A stretch of 64,000 nucleotides of DNA from Bacteroides sp. Lineage in GTDB: Bacteria; Bacteroidota; Bacteroidia; Bacteroidales; Bacteroidaceae. The stretch covers positions 1-64,000 of the forward strand of contig JAFURM010000029.1 in NCBI GenBank assembly GCA_017471925.1, in the 5' to 3' direction. Position numbers and translations under genes: made by a program. Positions within the stretch are counted from its first letter, which is position 1, and each line of letters starts with the position of its first letter. The notes beneath the pieces were generated by a model that did not search any database, was not told the DNA's origin, and saw only the letters and a list, made by a program, of their open reading frames with translations. Below are positions 34,321-43,248 of the stretch, piece by piece.

Positions 34321-36159
34321 TCAGCCCAGCGACTGCATGTCGTTCAGCCGTTTGTAATAGCCGTTCCGGGCCAGCAACTCTTCGTGCTTGCCGCGTTCCA
34401 CGATACGTCCTTCGTGGAGCACGCATATCTCATCGGCATTCCTGATGGTGCTCAGGCGGTGGGCGATGGCTATGGTGGTGCGGGTCTTCATCAGGCGTTC
34501 CAGGGCCTCCTGCACTAAGCGTTCGCTCTCGGTGTCTAACGCCGAGGTGGCTTCGTCCAGAATCAGGATGGGCGGGTTCTTCAGGATGGCGCGGGCAATG
34601 CTGATGCGCTGTCGCTGTCCTCCGCTGAGCTTGCCGCCCCGGTCTCCGATGTTGGTGTCGTAGCCGTTCTCGGTCTCCATGATGAAGTCGTGGGCGTTGG
34701 CTATCTTGGCCGCTTCCATCACCTGCTCCATGGTGGCATTCTCCACGCCGAAGGCAATGTTGTTGAAGAAGGTGTCATTGAATAGGATGGCCTCCTGGTT
34801 CACGTTGCCGATAAGGGCACGCAGGTCGCGGATGCGCATCTCCTTCACATTGATGCCGTCGATGCATATCTCGCCCGACTGCACGTCGTGATAGCGTGGA
34901 AGCAGATCCACCAGCGTGGACTTGCCCGAGCCCGACTGTCCCACCAGGGCGATGGTCTGTCCCTTGGGCACCGTGAGGCTGACGTGTTCCAGCACCTGAC
35001 GGGTGCCGTCGTAGCTGAAGCATACATCCTTGAAGGCTATCTCTTGCTTCAGTCCCTCCAACGGACGGGGCAGGGCCGGCTCCTTGATGGGGTTCTCGGC
35101 CTTCAGTATCTTGTCCACACGCTCCATGGATGCCAGTCCTTTGGGAATGTTGTAACCGGCCTTGGAGAAGTCCTTCAGGGGGTTGATGATGCTGTATAGA
35201 ATCACCATGTAGAAGATGAAGGTAGGCGCTTCGATGGAGGAGGCTTCGCCCAGAATCAGCAGACCGCCGAACCAGAGCACCAGCACGATGAGCAGGGTGC
35301 CCAGAAATTCGCTCATGGGGTGGGCCAGGGCCTGACGCATGGCCACCTTGTTGGTTGCGGTGCGCACGTCGTTGCTTCCTTTCACGAACCGGCCTGTCAT
35401 CTTGTCTTCGGCAATGAATGCCTTGATGATGCGCAGGCCGCCCAGGGTCTCTTCCAGCTGCGCCATGGTGTCGCTCCACTTGGATTGGGCGTCGAGCGAC
35501 TGACGTTTTAGTTTCTTGCCCACCTTGCCCATCAGCCAGCCCATGCCGGGCAATACCAGGATGGTGAACAGCGTCAGTTGCCAGCTGGTGATGATCAGGG
35601 TGGAGAAATAGAAGAGTATAAGGATGGGGTTCTTCAGCAGCATGTCCAAGGAGCTGGTCACGGAGTTCTCTATCTCGTTCACGTCACCGCTCATGCGGGC
35701 TATGATGTCGCCCTTGCGCTCTTCGGAAAAGAAGGCCAGGGGCAGGCTCATTATTTTGGAGTAGACCTCCACGCGGATGTCGCGCACCACGCCTGTACGG
35801 AGCGGAATCATCACGGCCGAGGAGGCAAAGTAGCAGGAAGTCTTCAGCATGGTCATGAAGGCCAGGAAGAGCCCCAGGAAGAGCAGCGTGGTGGCCGGTC
35901 CGTAACTGGCTATCAGCTGCGTGATGTAGTAGTAGAAGTTGTTCACGGCCACCTCCTTCAGCCCTCCGCTTCCCCAGGCCATGTAGTGGTACACCTGTTC
36001 GTGTGCCCCGGTCTTGAAGAGGATGTTCAGGATGGGTATCAGTATGGTGAACGAGAAGACATTGAATACGGCAGAAAGGATGTTGAGCACCACGGCCCAA
36101 TAGATAAACTTCTTGTAGGGCGACACGAAGCGTCGCATCAGTTGCAGGAATTCCTTCAT
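34321..36159 (-). CDS. ABC exporter, fused permease and ATPase (MsbA-like)
   Basis: A 612-residue half-transporter. Six membrane helices lie in residues 15-310, followed by the nucleotide-binding domain: Walker A GQSGSGKSTLVDLL, signature LSGGQRQRISIARAIL, Walker B ILILDEATSALD and the switch His in IAIAHRLSTI. It acts as a homodimer in the inner membrane. Similarity to MsbA suggests lipid A-core flipping, but multidrug exporters look alike. Single gene with a full promoter at 36200-36231; its stop lies 8 bp from the stop of rnhA on the other strand. Confidence 0.92.
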   Translation of the reverse strand: MKEFLQLMRRFVSPYKKFIYWAVVLNILSAVFNVFSFTILIPILNILFKTGAHEQVYHYMAWGSGGLKEVAVNNFYYYITQLIASYGPATTLLFLGLFLAFMTMLKTSCYFASSAVMIPLRTGVVRDIRVEVYSKIMSLPLAFFSEERKGDIIARMSGDVNEIENSVTSSLDMLLKNPILILFYFSTLIITSWQLTLFTILVLPGMGWLMGKVGKKLKRQSLDAQSKWSDTMAQLEETLGGLRIIKAFIAEDKMTGRFVKGSNDVRTATNKVAMRQALAHPMSEFLGTLLIVLVLWFGGLLILGEASSIEAPTFIFYMVILYSIINPLKDFSKAGYNIPKGLASMERVDKILKAENPIKEPALPRPLEGLKQEIAFKDVCFSYDGTRQVLEHVSLTVPKGQTIALVGQSGSGKSTLVDLLPRYHDVQSGEICIDGINVKEMRIRDLRALIGNVNQEAILFNDTFFNNIAFGVENATMEQVMEAAKIANAHDFIMETENGYDTNIGDRGGKLSGGQRQRISIARAILKNPPILILDEATSALDTESERLVQEALERLMKTRTTIAIAHRLSTIRNADEICVLHEGRIVERGKHEELLARNGYYKRLNDMQSLG

Positions 36160-36199
36160 TGGTTGCTACACATTATATGATAGAGTAATTAAGCGGCTA

Positions 36200-36231
36200 C
36201 AAAGATAGTGCAAACCGAGCGTAGTAGCAAA
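36200..36231 (-). promoter_or_regulatory. Promoter of the ABC exporter gene
   Basis: TTTG, 20-bp spacer and TATCTTTG on the minus strand, a full consensus match, 40 bp before the start at 36159. Confidence 0.75.
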
Positions 36232-36374
36232 TAAATCTGGTCGAAGGTGGGCCGCCGGGTATCGTAAGGTGCGGAAATGAGCGTCTGGGCGAAAGAATGT
36301 TGGCCTTCCTATAGGAATATTTCGGCAAAATGTCGTAATTTGCGCCCCAATCTAATTCATAACTGAACATGTGT

Positions 36375-38222
36375 ATGAGAAAACAATTTTTTCCCTGCCT
36401 CTGCCGACTCTTCCTGTTGGCATCCATCTGTTGTTACATGCCGGCCTGCTCGGGCGATGACCCGGTAGAAGACCCCGAGGTCGTAGTGCCCGAACCGGAA
36501 CCCGAACCTGAGCCTGAACCCGAACCTGAGCCGGAGCCTGAACCCGTGCCCGATGACGGACGGCTGACGGGCACCATAATCGGTACGCAATGGTCCGTAG
36601 ACTACAATAACGGCAGCAGCAAGACCGATAAGGTAAACACCAAGGAGGCTGTCTTCGACCGTGACTATACCACCTTCTTCGCCTCCTATGAACGCAGCAA
36701 CACCTGGGTGGGGCTGGACCTCGGCCAGAAGCATGTCATCAACCGTGTGGCCTATTCGCCCCGCATCAGCCAGCCCGCCCGTGTGCAGCTGGCCCTTATA
36801 GAGGGAGCCAACAAGGCGGACTTCAGCGACGCCATGCCCATCCATCTCATTGCCGAACCGGGTAAGGAGAACGAGATGAACTATGCCGACGTGACCTGCT
36901 CAAGAGGCTTCCGCTACGTGCGTTACGTTACGCCCAACGACGTGCGCTGCAACCTGGCCGAGCTGGCCTTCTATGGTACGCCCGGCGAGGGAGATGACTC
37001 ACAGCTCTATCAGATTACCAATTTGCCGCTCGTCGTCATCAATACCCAGGGTGCCAAGGACATCACTTCCAAGGAGACCGAGATTCCCAGCACGGTCTAC
37101 ATCATCTCCGGAGAGGGCAAGCAGCTGCTCGCTACCGAGGAGACCGGCGTGCGCGGACGCGGCAACGCCAGCTGGGAGTTCCCCAAGAAGCCCTATCGCC
37201 TGAAGTTCGACAAGAAGCAGAACGTGCTGGACGCTCCGGCCGAGGCCAAGAAGTGGACACTGATTAACAACTATGGCGACAAGACCCTGATGCGCAACAT
37301 CCTGGCCTTCGAAATCAGTCGCCGACTCGGTATGGCCTATACCCCCTATTGCCAGCCCGTGGACGTGGTGCTGAACGGTGAATACCGGGGATGCTACCAG
37401 CTCTGCGACCAGGTGGAAGTAAACAAGAACCGCGTGAACATCACCGAGATGGAGCCTACGGACGTGGCACTGCCCGAGCTGAGCGGCGGCTACCTGGTGG
37501 AGATAGATGCCTATGCCTATGGCGAGGTCTCCTATTTCTATTCGGCCAAGGGCATGCCGGTCACCATCAAGTCGCCCGACGATGATGAAATCGTGCCGGC
37601 ACAGACGAACTACATCACCGACTACTTCAATCAGATGGAAGCGGCCGTCTTCTCGGACGACTTTACCGACGAAGAGAAGGGCTACCGCAAGTACCTCGAC
37701 CTGGACAGTTTCCTGAAGCACTTCATCGTAGGCGAGCTGAGCGGCAACACCGATACCTACTGGAGCGTCTATATGGCCAAGGAGCGCAACAGCGACAAGT
37801 TCGTCACCGGTCCCGTGTGGGATTTCGACCTGGCCTTCGACAATGACAACCGCACCTATCCCGTAGACCACCTGACCGACTACATCTATGCCACCAACGG
37901 CTCGGTGGCCGCGGAGGCTGTGCGCAACATGGTGAACCGCATCGTGAAGGAAGACCCGGCTGCCCGCCAACGCCTGGCCGAGCTGTGGAACACGGCCCGC
38001 ACCACGCAGGGCATCACCGAAGAGTCGCTCCTGCAATATGTGGACGAGACGGCCGCCCTGCTCGACCGTTCCCAGGCTCTGAACTTCAAGCGGTGGAACA
38101 TCCTGAATCAGTGGGTGCATCAGAATCCGCAGGCAAGCGGTTCCTATAGCGGCGAGGTGCAGGTGGTGAAGAACTACCTGAAGAAGCGTCTTCCCCGCCT
38201 GGACGGCTTCATCCAACAGTAG
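36375..38222 (+). CDS. CotH kinase family surface lipoprotein
   Basis: A 615-residue lipoprotein (lipobox MPAC). The mature N-terminus is a stretch of Pro-Glu repeats that would reach away from the membrane, then a galactose-binding-like domain (about residues 65-190: NTWVGLDLGQKHVINRVAYS, RGFRYVRYVTPNDVRCNLAELAFYG) and the CotH domain (RGRGNASWEFPKKPYRLKF, KKWTLINNYGDKTLMRN, GPVWDFDLAFDND). CotH proteins are atypical protein kinases in spore formers and fungi; in Bacteroidetes they are surface proteins of unknown target. An ATG at 36369 is an alternative start two residues upstream. Single gene followed by a terminator. Confidence 0.9.
   Translation: MRKQFFPCLCRLFLLASICCYMPACSGDDPVEDPEVVVPEPEPEPEPEPEPEPEPEPVPDDGRLTGTIIGTQWSVDYNNGSSKTDKVNTKEAVFDRDYTTFFASYERSNTWVGLDLGQKHVINRVAYSPRISQPARVQLALIEGANKADFSDAMPIHLIAEPGKENEMNYADVTCSRGFRYVRYVTPNDVRCNLAELAFYGTPGEGDDSQLYQITNLPLVVINTQGAKDITSKETEIPSTVYIISGEGKQLLATEETGVRGRGNASWEFPKKPYRLKFDKKQNVLDAPAEAKKWTLINNYGDKTLMRNILAFEISRRLGMAYTPYCQPVDVVLNGEYRGCYQLCDQVEVNKNRVNITEMEPTDVALPELSGGYLVEIDAYAYGEVSYFYSAKGMPVTIKSPDDDEIVPAQTNYITDYFNQMEAAVFSDDFTDEEKGYRKYLDLDSFLKHFIVGELSGNTDTYWSVYMAKERNSDKFVTGPVWDFDLAFDNDNRTYPVDHLTDYIYATNGSVAAEAVRNMVNRIVKEDPAARQRLAELWNTARTTQGITEESLLQYVDETAALLDRSQALNFKRWNILNQWVHQNPQASGSYSGEVQVVKNYLKKRLPRLDGFIQQ
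36487..36549 (+). repeat. Pro-Glu coding repeat tract in the CotH gene
   Basis: About ten GAACCC/GAGCCT-type 6-bp units encode alternating Glu-Pro next to the lipid anchor. Such tracts change length by slippage and act as rigid spacers. Confidence 0.8.
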
Positions 38223-38270
38223 GCGCATGGCCTGTCGCCTTATACAGGCTTCCCCCTTCGCATTATACAC

Positions 38271-38312
38271 GCATTCCCCGGTGTCTTATACAGGCATTGG
38301 GGAATGCTTTTA
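38271..38312 (+). terminator. Terminator after the CotH gene
   Basis: GCATTCCCC (38271-38279) pairs with GGGGAATGC (38299-38307) and is followed by TTTTAT. It lies 48 bp past the stop. Four TTATAC(A/G)-type motifs (about 38240-38318) are spread through and around it. Confidence 0.75.
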
Positions 38313-38347
38313 TACGCGTGTTCCGTTGCTTCGGGGCGCGCTCCGTG

Positions 38348-39409
38348 TCAGACGTATTCCTTCACCTCCAGCTCTCCGCGCAGTGCGCCGAGCCCGTTGA
38401 GGGCCAGGGCCTCCATCTCGTCCTCGCCGGGGTAGACCCGCACGGGGGCCAGGAAGGAGACGCGCTCGGCCAGGCGTGAGGTGATGTAGGTGGAGTGGGC
38501 CATGCCTCCCGTGAGCAGGATGGCATCCACCCGGCCATAGAGGGCCACGGCCGCACCGCCGATGCTCTTGGCCACCTGATAAATCATGGCATTCAGCACC
38601 AGTTCGGCATGAGTGTCCCCTTGGGCAATGTGCTGTTCGATGGCAGGAATGTCCGTGGTGCCCAAGTGGGCGGCCAGTCCTGCCCGTCCGCAGATGCGCT
38701 TCTTCAGCTCGCTCTGCGTGAAGCGTCCCGAGAAGCAGAGGTCTATCAGGTCACCGGCCGGCAGCGTGCCTGCCCGCTCGGGCGAGAAGGGGCCTTCACC
38801 GTCCAGGGCGTTGGGCACGTCAATCGCTCTCCCCTTCAGATGGGCACCCACCGAGATGCCTCCGCCGAGGTGGCAGACGATGAGATTCAGGGCTTCGTAG
38901 GTCGTGCCCTGCTCCTTGGCATAGCGTCGGGCAATGGCCCGCTGGTTCAGGGCGTGCCAGATGGTGATGCGCGGCATGAGGGGCGAGCCGTTGATTCGGG
39001 CCAGCTCGTCCAGTTCGTCTACCACTCCGGGGTCGGCGATGAAGGCGCGGCACCCCTCCAGTTCCTGTGCCAGTTCGTTGGCGATGAGGCACCCCAGGTT
39101 GCAGGCATGGGGGCGCATGGCGTGCATGATGTCGTTCAGCATGGCATCGTTCACGGCATACACGCCTCCGGCAATAGGTTTCAGCAGGCCGCCCCGCCCC
39201 ACGATGGCATCGAAGCGAAAGGGGATGCCCTCCTCGCGCAGTGCCTGCAGCACCAGCTCCTTGCGGAACTCGAACTGGTCGATGATGCGGGGATAGTGGG
39301 AAAGCTCCTCGATGGGGTGGCGGATGGTACGTACCAGGAGGGGGTGTTCGTCTTCATAGACGGCAATCTTGGTGGAGGTGGAACCGGGGTTGATGATGAG
39401 CAGTTTCAT
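38348..39409 (-). CDS. buk: Butyrate kinase
   Basis: A 353-residue acetokinase-superfamily enzyme that makes ATP from butyryl phosphate (or related branched acyl phosphates). LIINPGSTSTKIAVYEDE is the phosphate-binding N-terminus, VGRGGLLKPIAGGVYAVND binds substrate, CHLGGGISVGAHLKGRAIDV is the adenosine region and ILLTGGMAHSTYIT closes the ATP site. It follows ptb by 24 bp and both are transcribed together. Bacteroides is not known for making much butyrate, so the pair may serve isobutyrate or other short acids, or run in reverse to activate them. Confidence 0.94.
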   Translation of the reverse strand: MKLLIINPGSTSTKIAVYEDEHPLLVRTIRHPIEELSHYPRIIDQFEFRKELVLQALREEGIPFRFDAIVGRGGLLKPIAGGVYAVNDAMLNDIMHAMRPHACNLGCLIANELAQELEGCRAFIADPGVVDELDELARINGSPLMPRITIWHALNQRAIARRYAKEQGTTYEALNLIVCHLGGGISVGAHLKGRAIDVPNALDGEGPFSPERAGTLPAGDLIDLCFSGRFTQSELKKRICGRAGLAAHLGTTDIPAIEQHIAQGDTHAELVLNAMIYQVAKSIGGAAVALYGRVDAILLTGGMAHSTYITSRLAERVSFLAPVRVYPGEDEMEALALNGLGALRGELEVKEYV

Positions 39410-39433
39410 GCGTAGGTGTGTAGGGGTGAGGGT

Positions 39434-40339
39434 TCAACAGGTCAGGCAGGCCATGGCCAGGCTGTAATACTTGGAGAGTCCCGAGTCGCTGCGCGAGGGG
39501 AGCACCACGGGACAGACGGGGCCTTGCAGCACTCCGGCCATGTCGGCGTGGCAGAAGAGGGAGACGGTCTTGTAAAAGGCGTTGCCCGACTCGATGTTAG
39601 GGAATATCAGCACGTCGGCCTCGCCGTTGATGGGCGATGCGATGCCTTTGATGTCGCCGCTGCTCTTTTCGCAGGAGGTCTTCACGTCCAAGGGTCCGTC
39701 TATGATGGTATTGCCAAACTCGCCCGCCTCGGCCAGTTCCACGATGTTCACGTAGTCTAACGAGTGGGGGAACTTGGCACTCACCTTCTCCGTGCAGTGT
39801 ATCAGGGCGATGCGGGGTTGCGTGATGCCGAAGTGGCGGCAGGTGCGTATGGCGTAGCCAATCATCTCTATGCGCTGTTGCAGGGTGGGGCGGGGGATGA
39901 CGGCCGCGTCCGAGAAGAAGAGCAACTTGTCATAGGTGGGAATCTTCACGGCGGCCAGGTGGGTCAGCACACGTCCTTTGGGCAGCAGCCCCTGCTCCTT
40001 GTCCAGGATGACGCGCAGCAGGTTATCGGTATTGATGAGTCCCTTCATCAGCACGTCGGCTTCGCCCCGGCGAACGCGGGCCACAGCCTCACGGGCCGCC
40101 TCGTCAGGCTCCGTCAGGTGGATGGTCGCTACGTGTCCGGGATGTGCCTGCAGCTGCGGGTAGTGCTCCAGGACGCCCCTGTCGCCTATCAGCAGGAAGT
40201 CGGCGATGCCCTCGTCCAAGGCCCGCGTGATGGCATACACCGTGTGAGGGTCGTTGGCACAGACCACGGCGATGCGCCTACGCCTGCCTGAAGTCTTGAG
40301 GTGCTGCGTGAGTTGGTCGAAGTCTCGGATTGCTTTCAT
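39434..40339 (-). CDS. ptb: Phosphate butyryltransferase
   Basis: A 301-residue member of the phosphate acyltransferase family converting butyryl-CoA and phosphate to butyryl phosphate. KTSGRRRRIAVVCANDPHTV opens the first Rossmann-like domain, ADVLMKGLINTDNLLRVIL and RVLTHLAAVKIPTYDKLLFF are typical, and ADVLIFPNIESGNAFYKTV plus CPVVLPSRSDSG near the end contact CoA and phosphate. First gene of the ptb-buk pair. No exact -7 box was found, only a weaker GATATTTG about 25 bp before the start. Confidence 0.93.
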   Translation of the reverse strand: MKAIRDFDQLTQHLKTSGRRRRIAVVCANDPHTVYAITRALDEGIADFLLIGDRGVLEHYPQLQAHPGHVATIHLTEPDEAAREAVARVRRGEADVLMKGLINTDNLLRVILDKEQGLLPKGRVLTHLAAVKIPTYDKLLFFSDAAVIPRPTLQQRIEMIGYAIRTCRHFGITQPRIALIHCTEKVSAKFPHSLDYVNIVELAEAGEFGNTIIDGPLDVKTSCEKSSGDIKGIASPINGEADVLIFPNIESGNAFYKTVSLFCHADMAGVLQGPVCPVVLPSRSDSGLSKYYSLAMACLTC

Positions 40340-40406
40340 GATGTTAGATTTTCAGCAAATATCTGAAAAAATGACGAGAGGAGAAAGATTTCTGTGCCGA
40401 ATTACG

Positions 40407-40414
40407 TACTTTTG
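40407..40414 (+). promoter_or_regulatory. -7 box (TACTTTTG) for the LD-carboxypeptidase operon
   Basis: Exact TAnnTTTG on the plus strand, 21 bp before the ATG at 40436; no clear -33. Confidence 0.55.
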
Positions 40415-40435
40415 CAAAAAATATAAGAGAAATAT

Positions 40436-41476
40436 ATGAACCATCCCATCCTTCCTCCTTTCCTGCAAGCGGGCGACAAGGTCATCATCGTTTCGCCGTC
40501 GGGCAAAATAGACCGTTCTTTCCTGGAGGGCGCCAAGACGCGCCTGGCCGGGTGGGGGCTGAAGGTGGCGATGGGGCGTCATGCCGCCGGCTCCCACGCC
40601 AGCTATGCGGGCACCATCGCCCAACGGCTGAAGGACCTGCAGGCGGCGATGGACGACGAGCAGGCCAAGGTCATCCTCTGCAGCAGGGGCGGATATGGAG
40701 CCGTACACCTCGTAGGGAAGCTGGACTTCACCAAGTTTCGTGCACACCCCAAGTGGCTGATCGGCTTCAGCGACATCACCGCGCTGCACAACCTCTTCCT
40801 GCATGAGGGCTTCGCCACGCTCCATGCACCCATGGCCCGTCACCTGACGGTGGAGCCGGAGGAGGATTACTGCACCCAGGCCTTGCGCGATATTCTCTTC
40901 GGCCGTTTCTCTCCCGACACGGCCGGGGCGCTGCTGACCGGCAACCGTCCCCTCCTTCCTGCCGTTCCGGCTGCTGCACCTGCCACCTTCACCTATGTGG
41001 CCCCGACCCACAAGTTGAACCGCAAGGGCGTGGCCCACGGTCTGCTGTGTGGCGGCAACCTGGCGGTCTTCTATGGCCTGCGCGGCACGCCCTATGACCT
41101 GCCGGCCGAGGGCAGCGTGCTCTTCATTGAGGATGTGGGCGAACGTCCCCATGCCGTGGAGCGCATGATGTACAACCTGAAGATAGGCGGCGTATTAGAG
41201 AAACTGTCGGGCATCATCATCGGACACTTCACCGAGTACGAAGAAAACCGTTCCTTGGGCAAGGAACTCTATGGCGCGCTGGCCGACCTGCTGAAGGAGT
41301 ATGACTATCCCGTCTGCTTCGGTTTCCCCGTGGGCCATGTCACCATGAACCTGCCGCTGATAAGCGGAGCGCCCGTCACCTTGGAGGTGGACAAGCGGGA
41401 AGTAAGGCTGCACTTCCATCTCCCGGCCTCCTCCGACCCCGTTTCCGACACGCTTCCGGAAACGTCTGACCCTTAG
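40436..41476 (+). CDS. LD-carboxypeptidase (peptidase family S66)
   Basis: A 346-residue serine peptidase that trims the terminal D-Ala from muropeptide tetrapeptides during peptidoglycan recycling. GDKVIIVSPSGKID opens the N-terminal domain, VILCSRGGYGAVHL is the conserved turn near residue 85, and IGFSDITALHN holds the nucleophile Ser (about residue 112). The Glu and His of the triad lie in the C-terminal half (LFIEDVGERPHAVERMM and GFPVGHVTMNLPL). No signal peptide, so it acts in the cytosol. First of three plus-strand genes, with the glutaminyl cyclase gene 24 bp downstream. Confidence 0.93.
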   Translation: MNHPILPPFLQAGDKVIIVSPSGKIDRSFLEGAKTRLAGWGLKVAMGRHAAGSHASYAGTIAQRLKDLQAAMDDEQAKVILCSRGGYGAVHLVGKLDFTKFRAHPKWLIGFSDITALHNLFLHEGFATLHAPMARHLTVEPEEDYCTQALRDILFGRFSPDTAGALLTGNRPLLPAVPAAAPATFTYVAPTHKLNRKGVAHGLLCGGNLAVFYGLRGTPYDLPAEGSVLFIEDVGERPHAVERMMYNLKIGGVLEKLSGIIIGHFTEYEENRSLGKELYGALADLLKEYDYPVCFGFPVGHVTMNLPLISGAPVTLEVDKREVRLHFHLPASSDPVSDTLPETSDP

Positions 41477-41500
41477 TTTGTAACCCTATCATCATCCGTA

Positions 41501-42502
41501 ATGAAACATATCTATACCTTCTCCCCTCTGCTCCTGCTGCTGGCCTTTGCCGTGGTGGCTTGCAGCAGCAACAAGAAAGCAACCGTCATGGAGAGCGACG
41601 CTACAGACGTGAAACGCATCGTGAACGTGCCGCAGTTTGATGCCGACAGTGCCTACAGCTATGTGAAAGCACAGGTGGACTTCGGCCCGCGTGTGCCCAA
41701 CTCGCCGGCCCATAAGGCGTGTGGCGACTACCTGGCACAGGCCCTGGAACGCTTCGGGGCCAAGGTGTATAACCAATATGCCGACCTCGTGGCCTACGAC
41801 GGCAAGACCCTGAAGGCACGCAACATCATCGGTGCCTTCAAGCCCGAAGCCAAGAAGCGTATCGTCATCTTCTCCCACTGGGACAGCCGCCCGTGGGCCG
41901 ACCAGGACCCCGACAAGAAGAACCGTTACACTCCTATCCTGGGAGCCAACGACGGTGCAAGCGGGGTGGGCGTGATGCTGGAGATTGCACGCAACCTGCA
42001 ACAACAGCCTGCCGAACTGGGTGTGGACCTCATCTTCCTGGATGCAGAGGACTATGGGGCGCACAGCGAATACAAGGGCGCACACAAAGAGGAGTTCTGG
42101 TGCCTCGGCTCGCAATATTGGGGACGCCATCCCCATGTGCAGGGCTACAACGCACGCTTTGGCATCCTGCTGGACATGGTAGGAGGCAAGGATGCCGTCT
42201 ACCGTTACGAATACTTCTCCGAACAGTATGCCCACAGCGTCAACCGTAAGGTGTGGAAGGCTGCCGACAGGCTGGGCTATGGGCAGTACTTCGTGAAGGA
42301 GGAGGGCAATGCGGCTACCGACGACCACCTCTTCGTGAACCGCTATGCACGCATCCCCACCATCGACATCATCCCCTACAGCGAAACCCATGACTTCTTT
42401 GAATATTGGCACACGGTGAAGGATGATATGGACGCCATAGACCGCAACACGATGAAGGCCGTGGGCCAGACCGTGATGGAGGTCATCTATACCGAACATT
42501 AA
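41501..42502 (+). CDS. Type II glutaminyl-peptide cyclotransferase-like lipoprotein (M28 fold)
   Basis: A 333-residue lipoprotein (lipobox VVAC, Cys21). It has the M28 aminopeptidase fold with a single-zinc layout as in glutaminyl cyclases: HWDSRPWADQD, GANDGASGVGVMLEIARN, DLIFLDAEDYG and the late His in TIDIIPYSETHDFFEYWH. In Bacteroidales many envelope proteins begin with Gln after signal-peptide removal and are converted to pyroglutamate by this enzyme, which is essential in P. gingivalis. Proteins in this window such as OmpA (AMA-QQ) and the esterase would be natural substrates. An aminopeptidase activity is the alternative. It lies between the carboxypeptidase and sufE genes. Confidence 0.88.
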   Translation: MKHIYTFSPLLLLLAFAVVACSSNKKATVMESDATDVKRIVNVPQFDADSAYSYVKAQVDFGPRVPNSPAHKACGDYLAQALERFGAKVYNQYADLVAYDGKTLKARNIIGAFKPEAKKRIVIFSHWDSRPWADQDPDKKNRYTPILGANDGASGVGVMLEIARNLQQQPAELGVDLIFLDAEDYGAHSEYKGAHKEEFWCLGSQYWGRHPHVQGYNARFGILLDMVGGKDAVYRYEYFSEQYAHSVNRKVWKAADRLGYGQYFVKEEGNAATDDHLFVNRYARIPTIDIIPYSETHDFFEYWHTVKDDMDAIDRNTMKAVGQTVMEVIYTEH

Positions 42503-42517
42503 AACAATACGACGAAT

Positions 42518-42970
42518 ATGAGTATAAACGAACTACAGGAAGAAGTCATTGCCGAGTTCAGTGACTTCGACGATTGGATGGACAGATACCAGCTCCTCAT
42601 AGACTTGGGCAACGAGCAAGAGCCGCTGGAGGAACAGTATAAGACTGAGCAGAACCTGATAGAGGGCTGCCAGAGCCGTGTGTGGCTGCAAGCCGACGAA
42701 GTGGACGGCAAGCTTGTCTTCAAGGCCGAAAGTGATGCACTCATTGTGAAGGGCATCATTGCCCTGCTCATCAAGGTCGTCTCGGGACACACCCCCGATG
42801 AAATCTTGGATAGCGAACTCTACTTCATTGACCGCATAGGCTTGCGCGAGCACCTCTCGCCCACCCGCAGCAACGGCCTCCTCTCCATGGTCAAGCAGAT
42901 GCGCATGTATGCCCTGGCCTATAAGGCGAAAGGCATGGGACACGGATTATGCGGAAGGAACGGTTGTTAG
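42518..42970 (+). CDS. sufE: SufE family sulfur acceptor
   Basis: A 150-residue protein that takes sulfur from a cysteine desulfurase (SufS) for iron-sulfur cluster assembly. The acceptor Cys is in LIEGCQSRVWL (Cys51), with GKLVFKAESDALIVKGI and LREHLSPTRSNGLLSMVKQM typical of the fold. No suf operon is adjacent. The last residues (about GHGLCGRNGC) are encoded by an intergenic repeat arm (42941-42955), so the natural C-terminus has been replaced or extended. It follows the glutaminyl cyclase gene by 15 bp. Confidence 0.92.
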   Translation: MSINELQEEVIAEFSDFDDWMDRYQLLIDLGNEQEPLEEQYKTEQNLIEGCQSRVWLQADEVDGKLVFKAESDALIVKGIIALLIKVVSGHTPDEILDSELYFIDRIGLREHLSPTRSNGLLSMVKQMRMYALAYKAKGMGHGLCGRNGC

Positions 42971-43003
42971 AGATACAATCCGTATAAATCCGCGTAATCC
43001 GTG
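42941..43003. repeat. Inverted repeat of the CACGGATTA family overlapping the sufE end
   Basis: CACGGATTATGCGGA (42941-42955) and TCCGCGTAATCCGTG (42989-43003) are reverse complements with one G-T pair. The right side continues GCCTAAA as in the copies at 12913 and 63506. The left arm lies inside the sufE reading frame. Confidence 0.75.
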
Positions 43004-43014
43004 CCTAAACTATA

Positions 43015-43031
43015 TTCAGGTAGTGCCTGAA
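43015..43031 (-). other. Hairpin directly after the XRE gene stop
   Basis: TTCAGG-TAGTG-CCTGAA forms a perfect 6-bp stem 1 bp past the stop at 43033. No T-run follows, so it may only protect the mRNA end. Confidence 0.5.
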
Positions 43032-43032
43032 C

Positions 43033-43248
43033 TTATATTCCGGCACTTTCTTCTCTATATTCCAATATGTCTCCGGGCTGGCATTCCAATATCTTGCAGA
43101 TGGCCTCCAGCGTGGAGAAACGGATGGCCTTGGCCTTTCCTGTCTTCAGGATGGAGAGATTGGCCGGCGTGATGTCTATCTTCTCGGCCAGTTCACCCAA
43201 GGAAATCTTCCTGCGGGCCATCATGATGTCAAGGTTTACTATAATCAT
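43033..43248 (-). CDS. XRE-type transcriptional regulator, short HTH_26 form
   Basis: A 71-residue protein that is almost only a helix-turn-helix: ARRKISLGELAEKIDITPANLSILKTGKAKAIRFSTL, then ICKILECQPGDILEY. This is the YozG/HTH_26 type that usually accompanies DUF2975 membrane proteins. It is the last gene of a four-gene operon and probably represses it, with the palindromes at 45061-45077 and 45126-45142 as candidate sites. It follows DUF2975 after 116 bp. Confidence 0.9.
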   Translation of the reverse strand: MIIVNLDIMMARRKISLGELAEKIDITPANLSILKTGKAKAIRFSTLEAICKILECQPGDILEYREESAGI

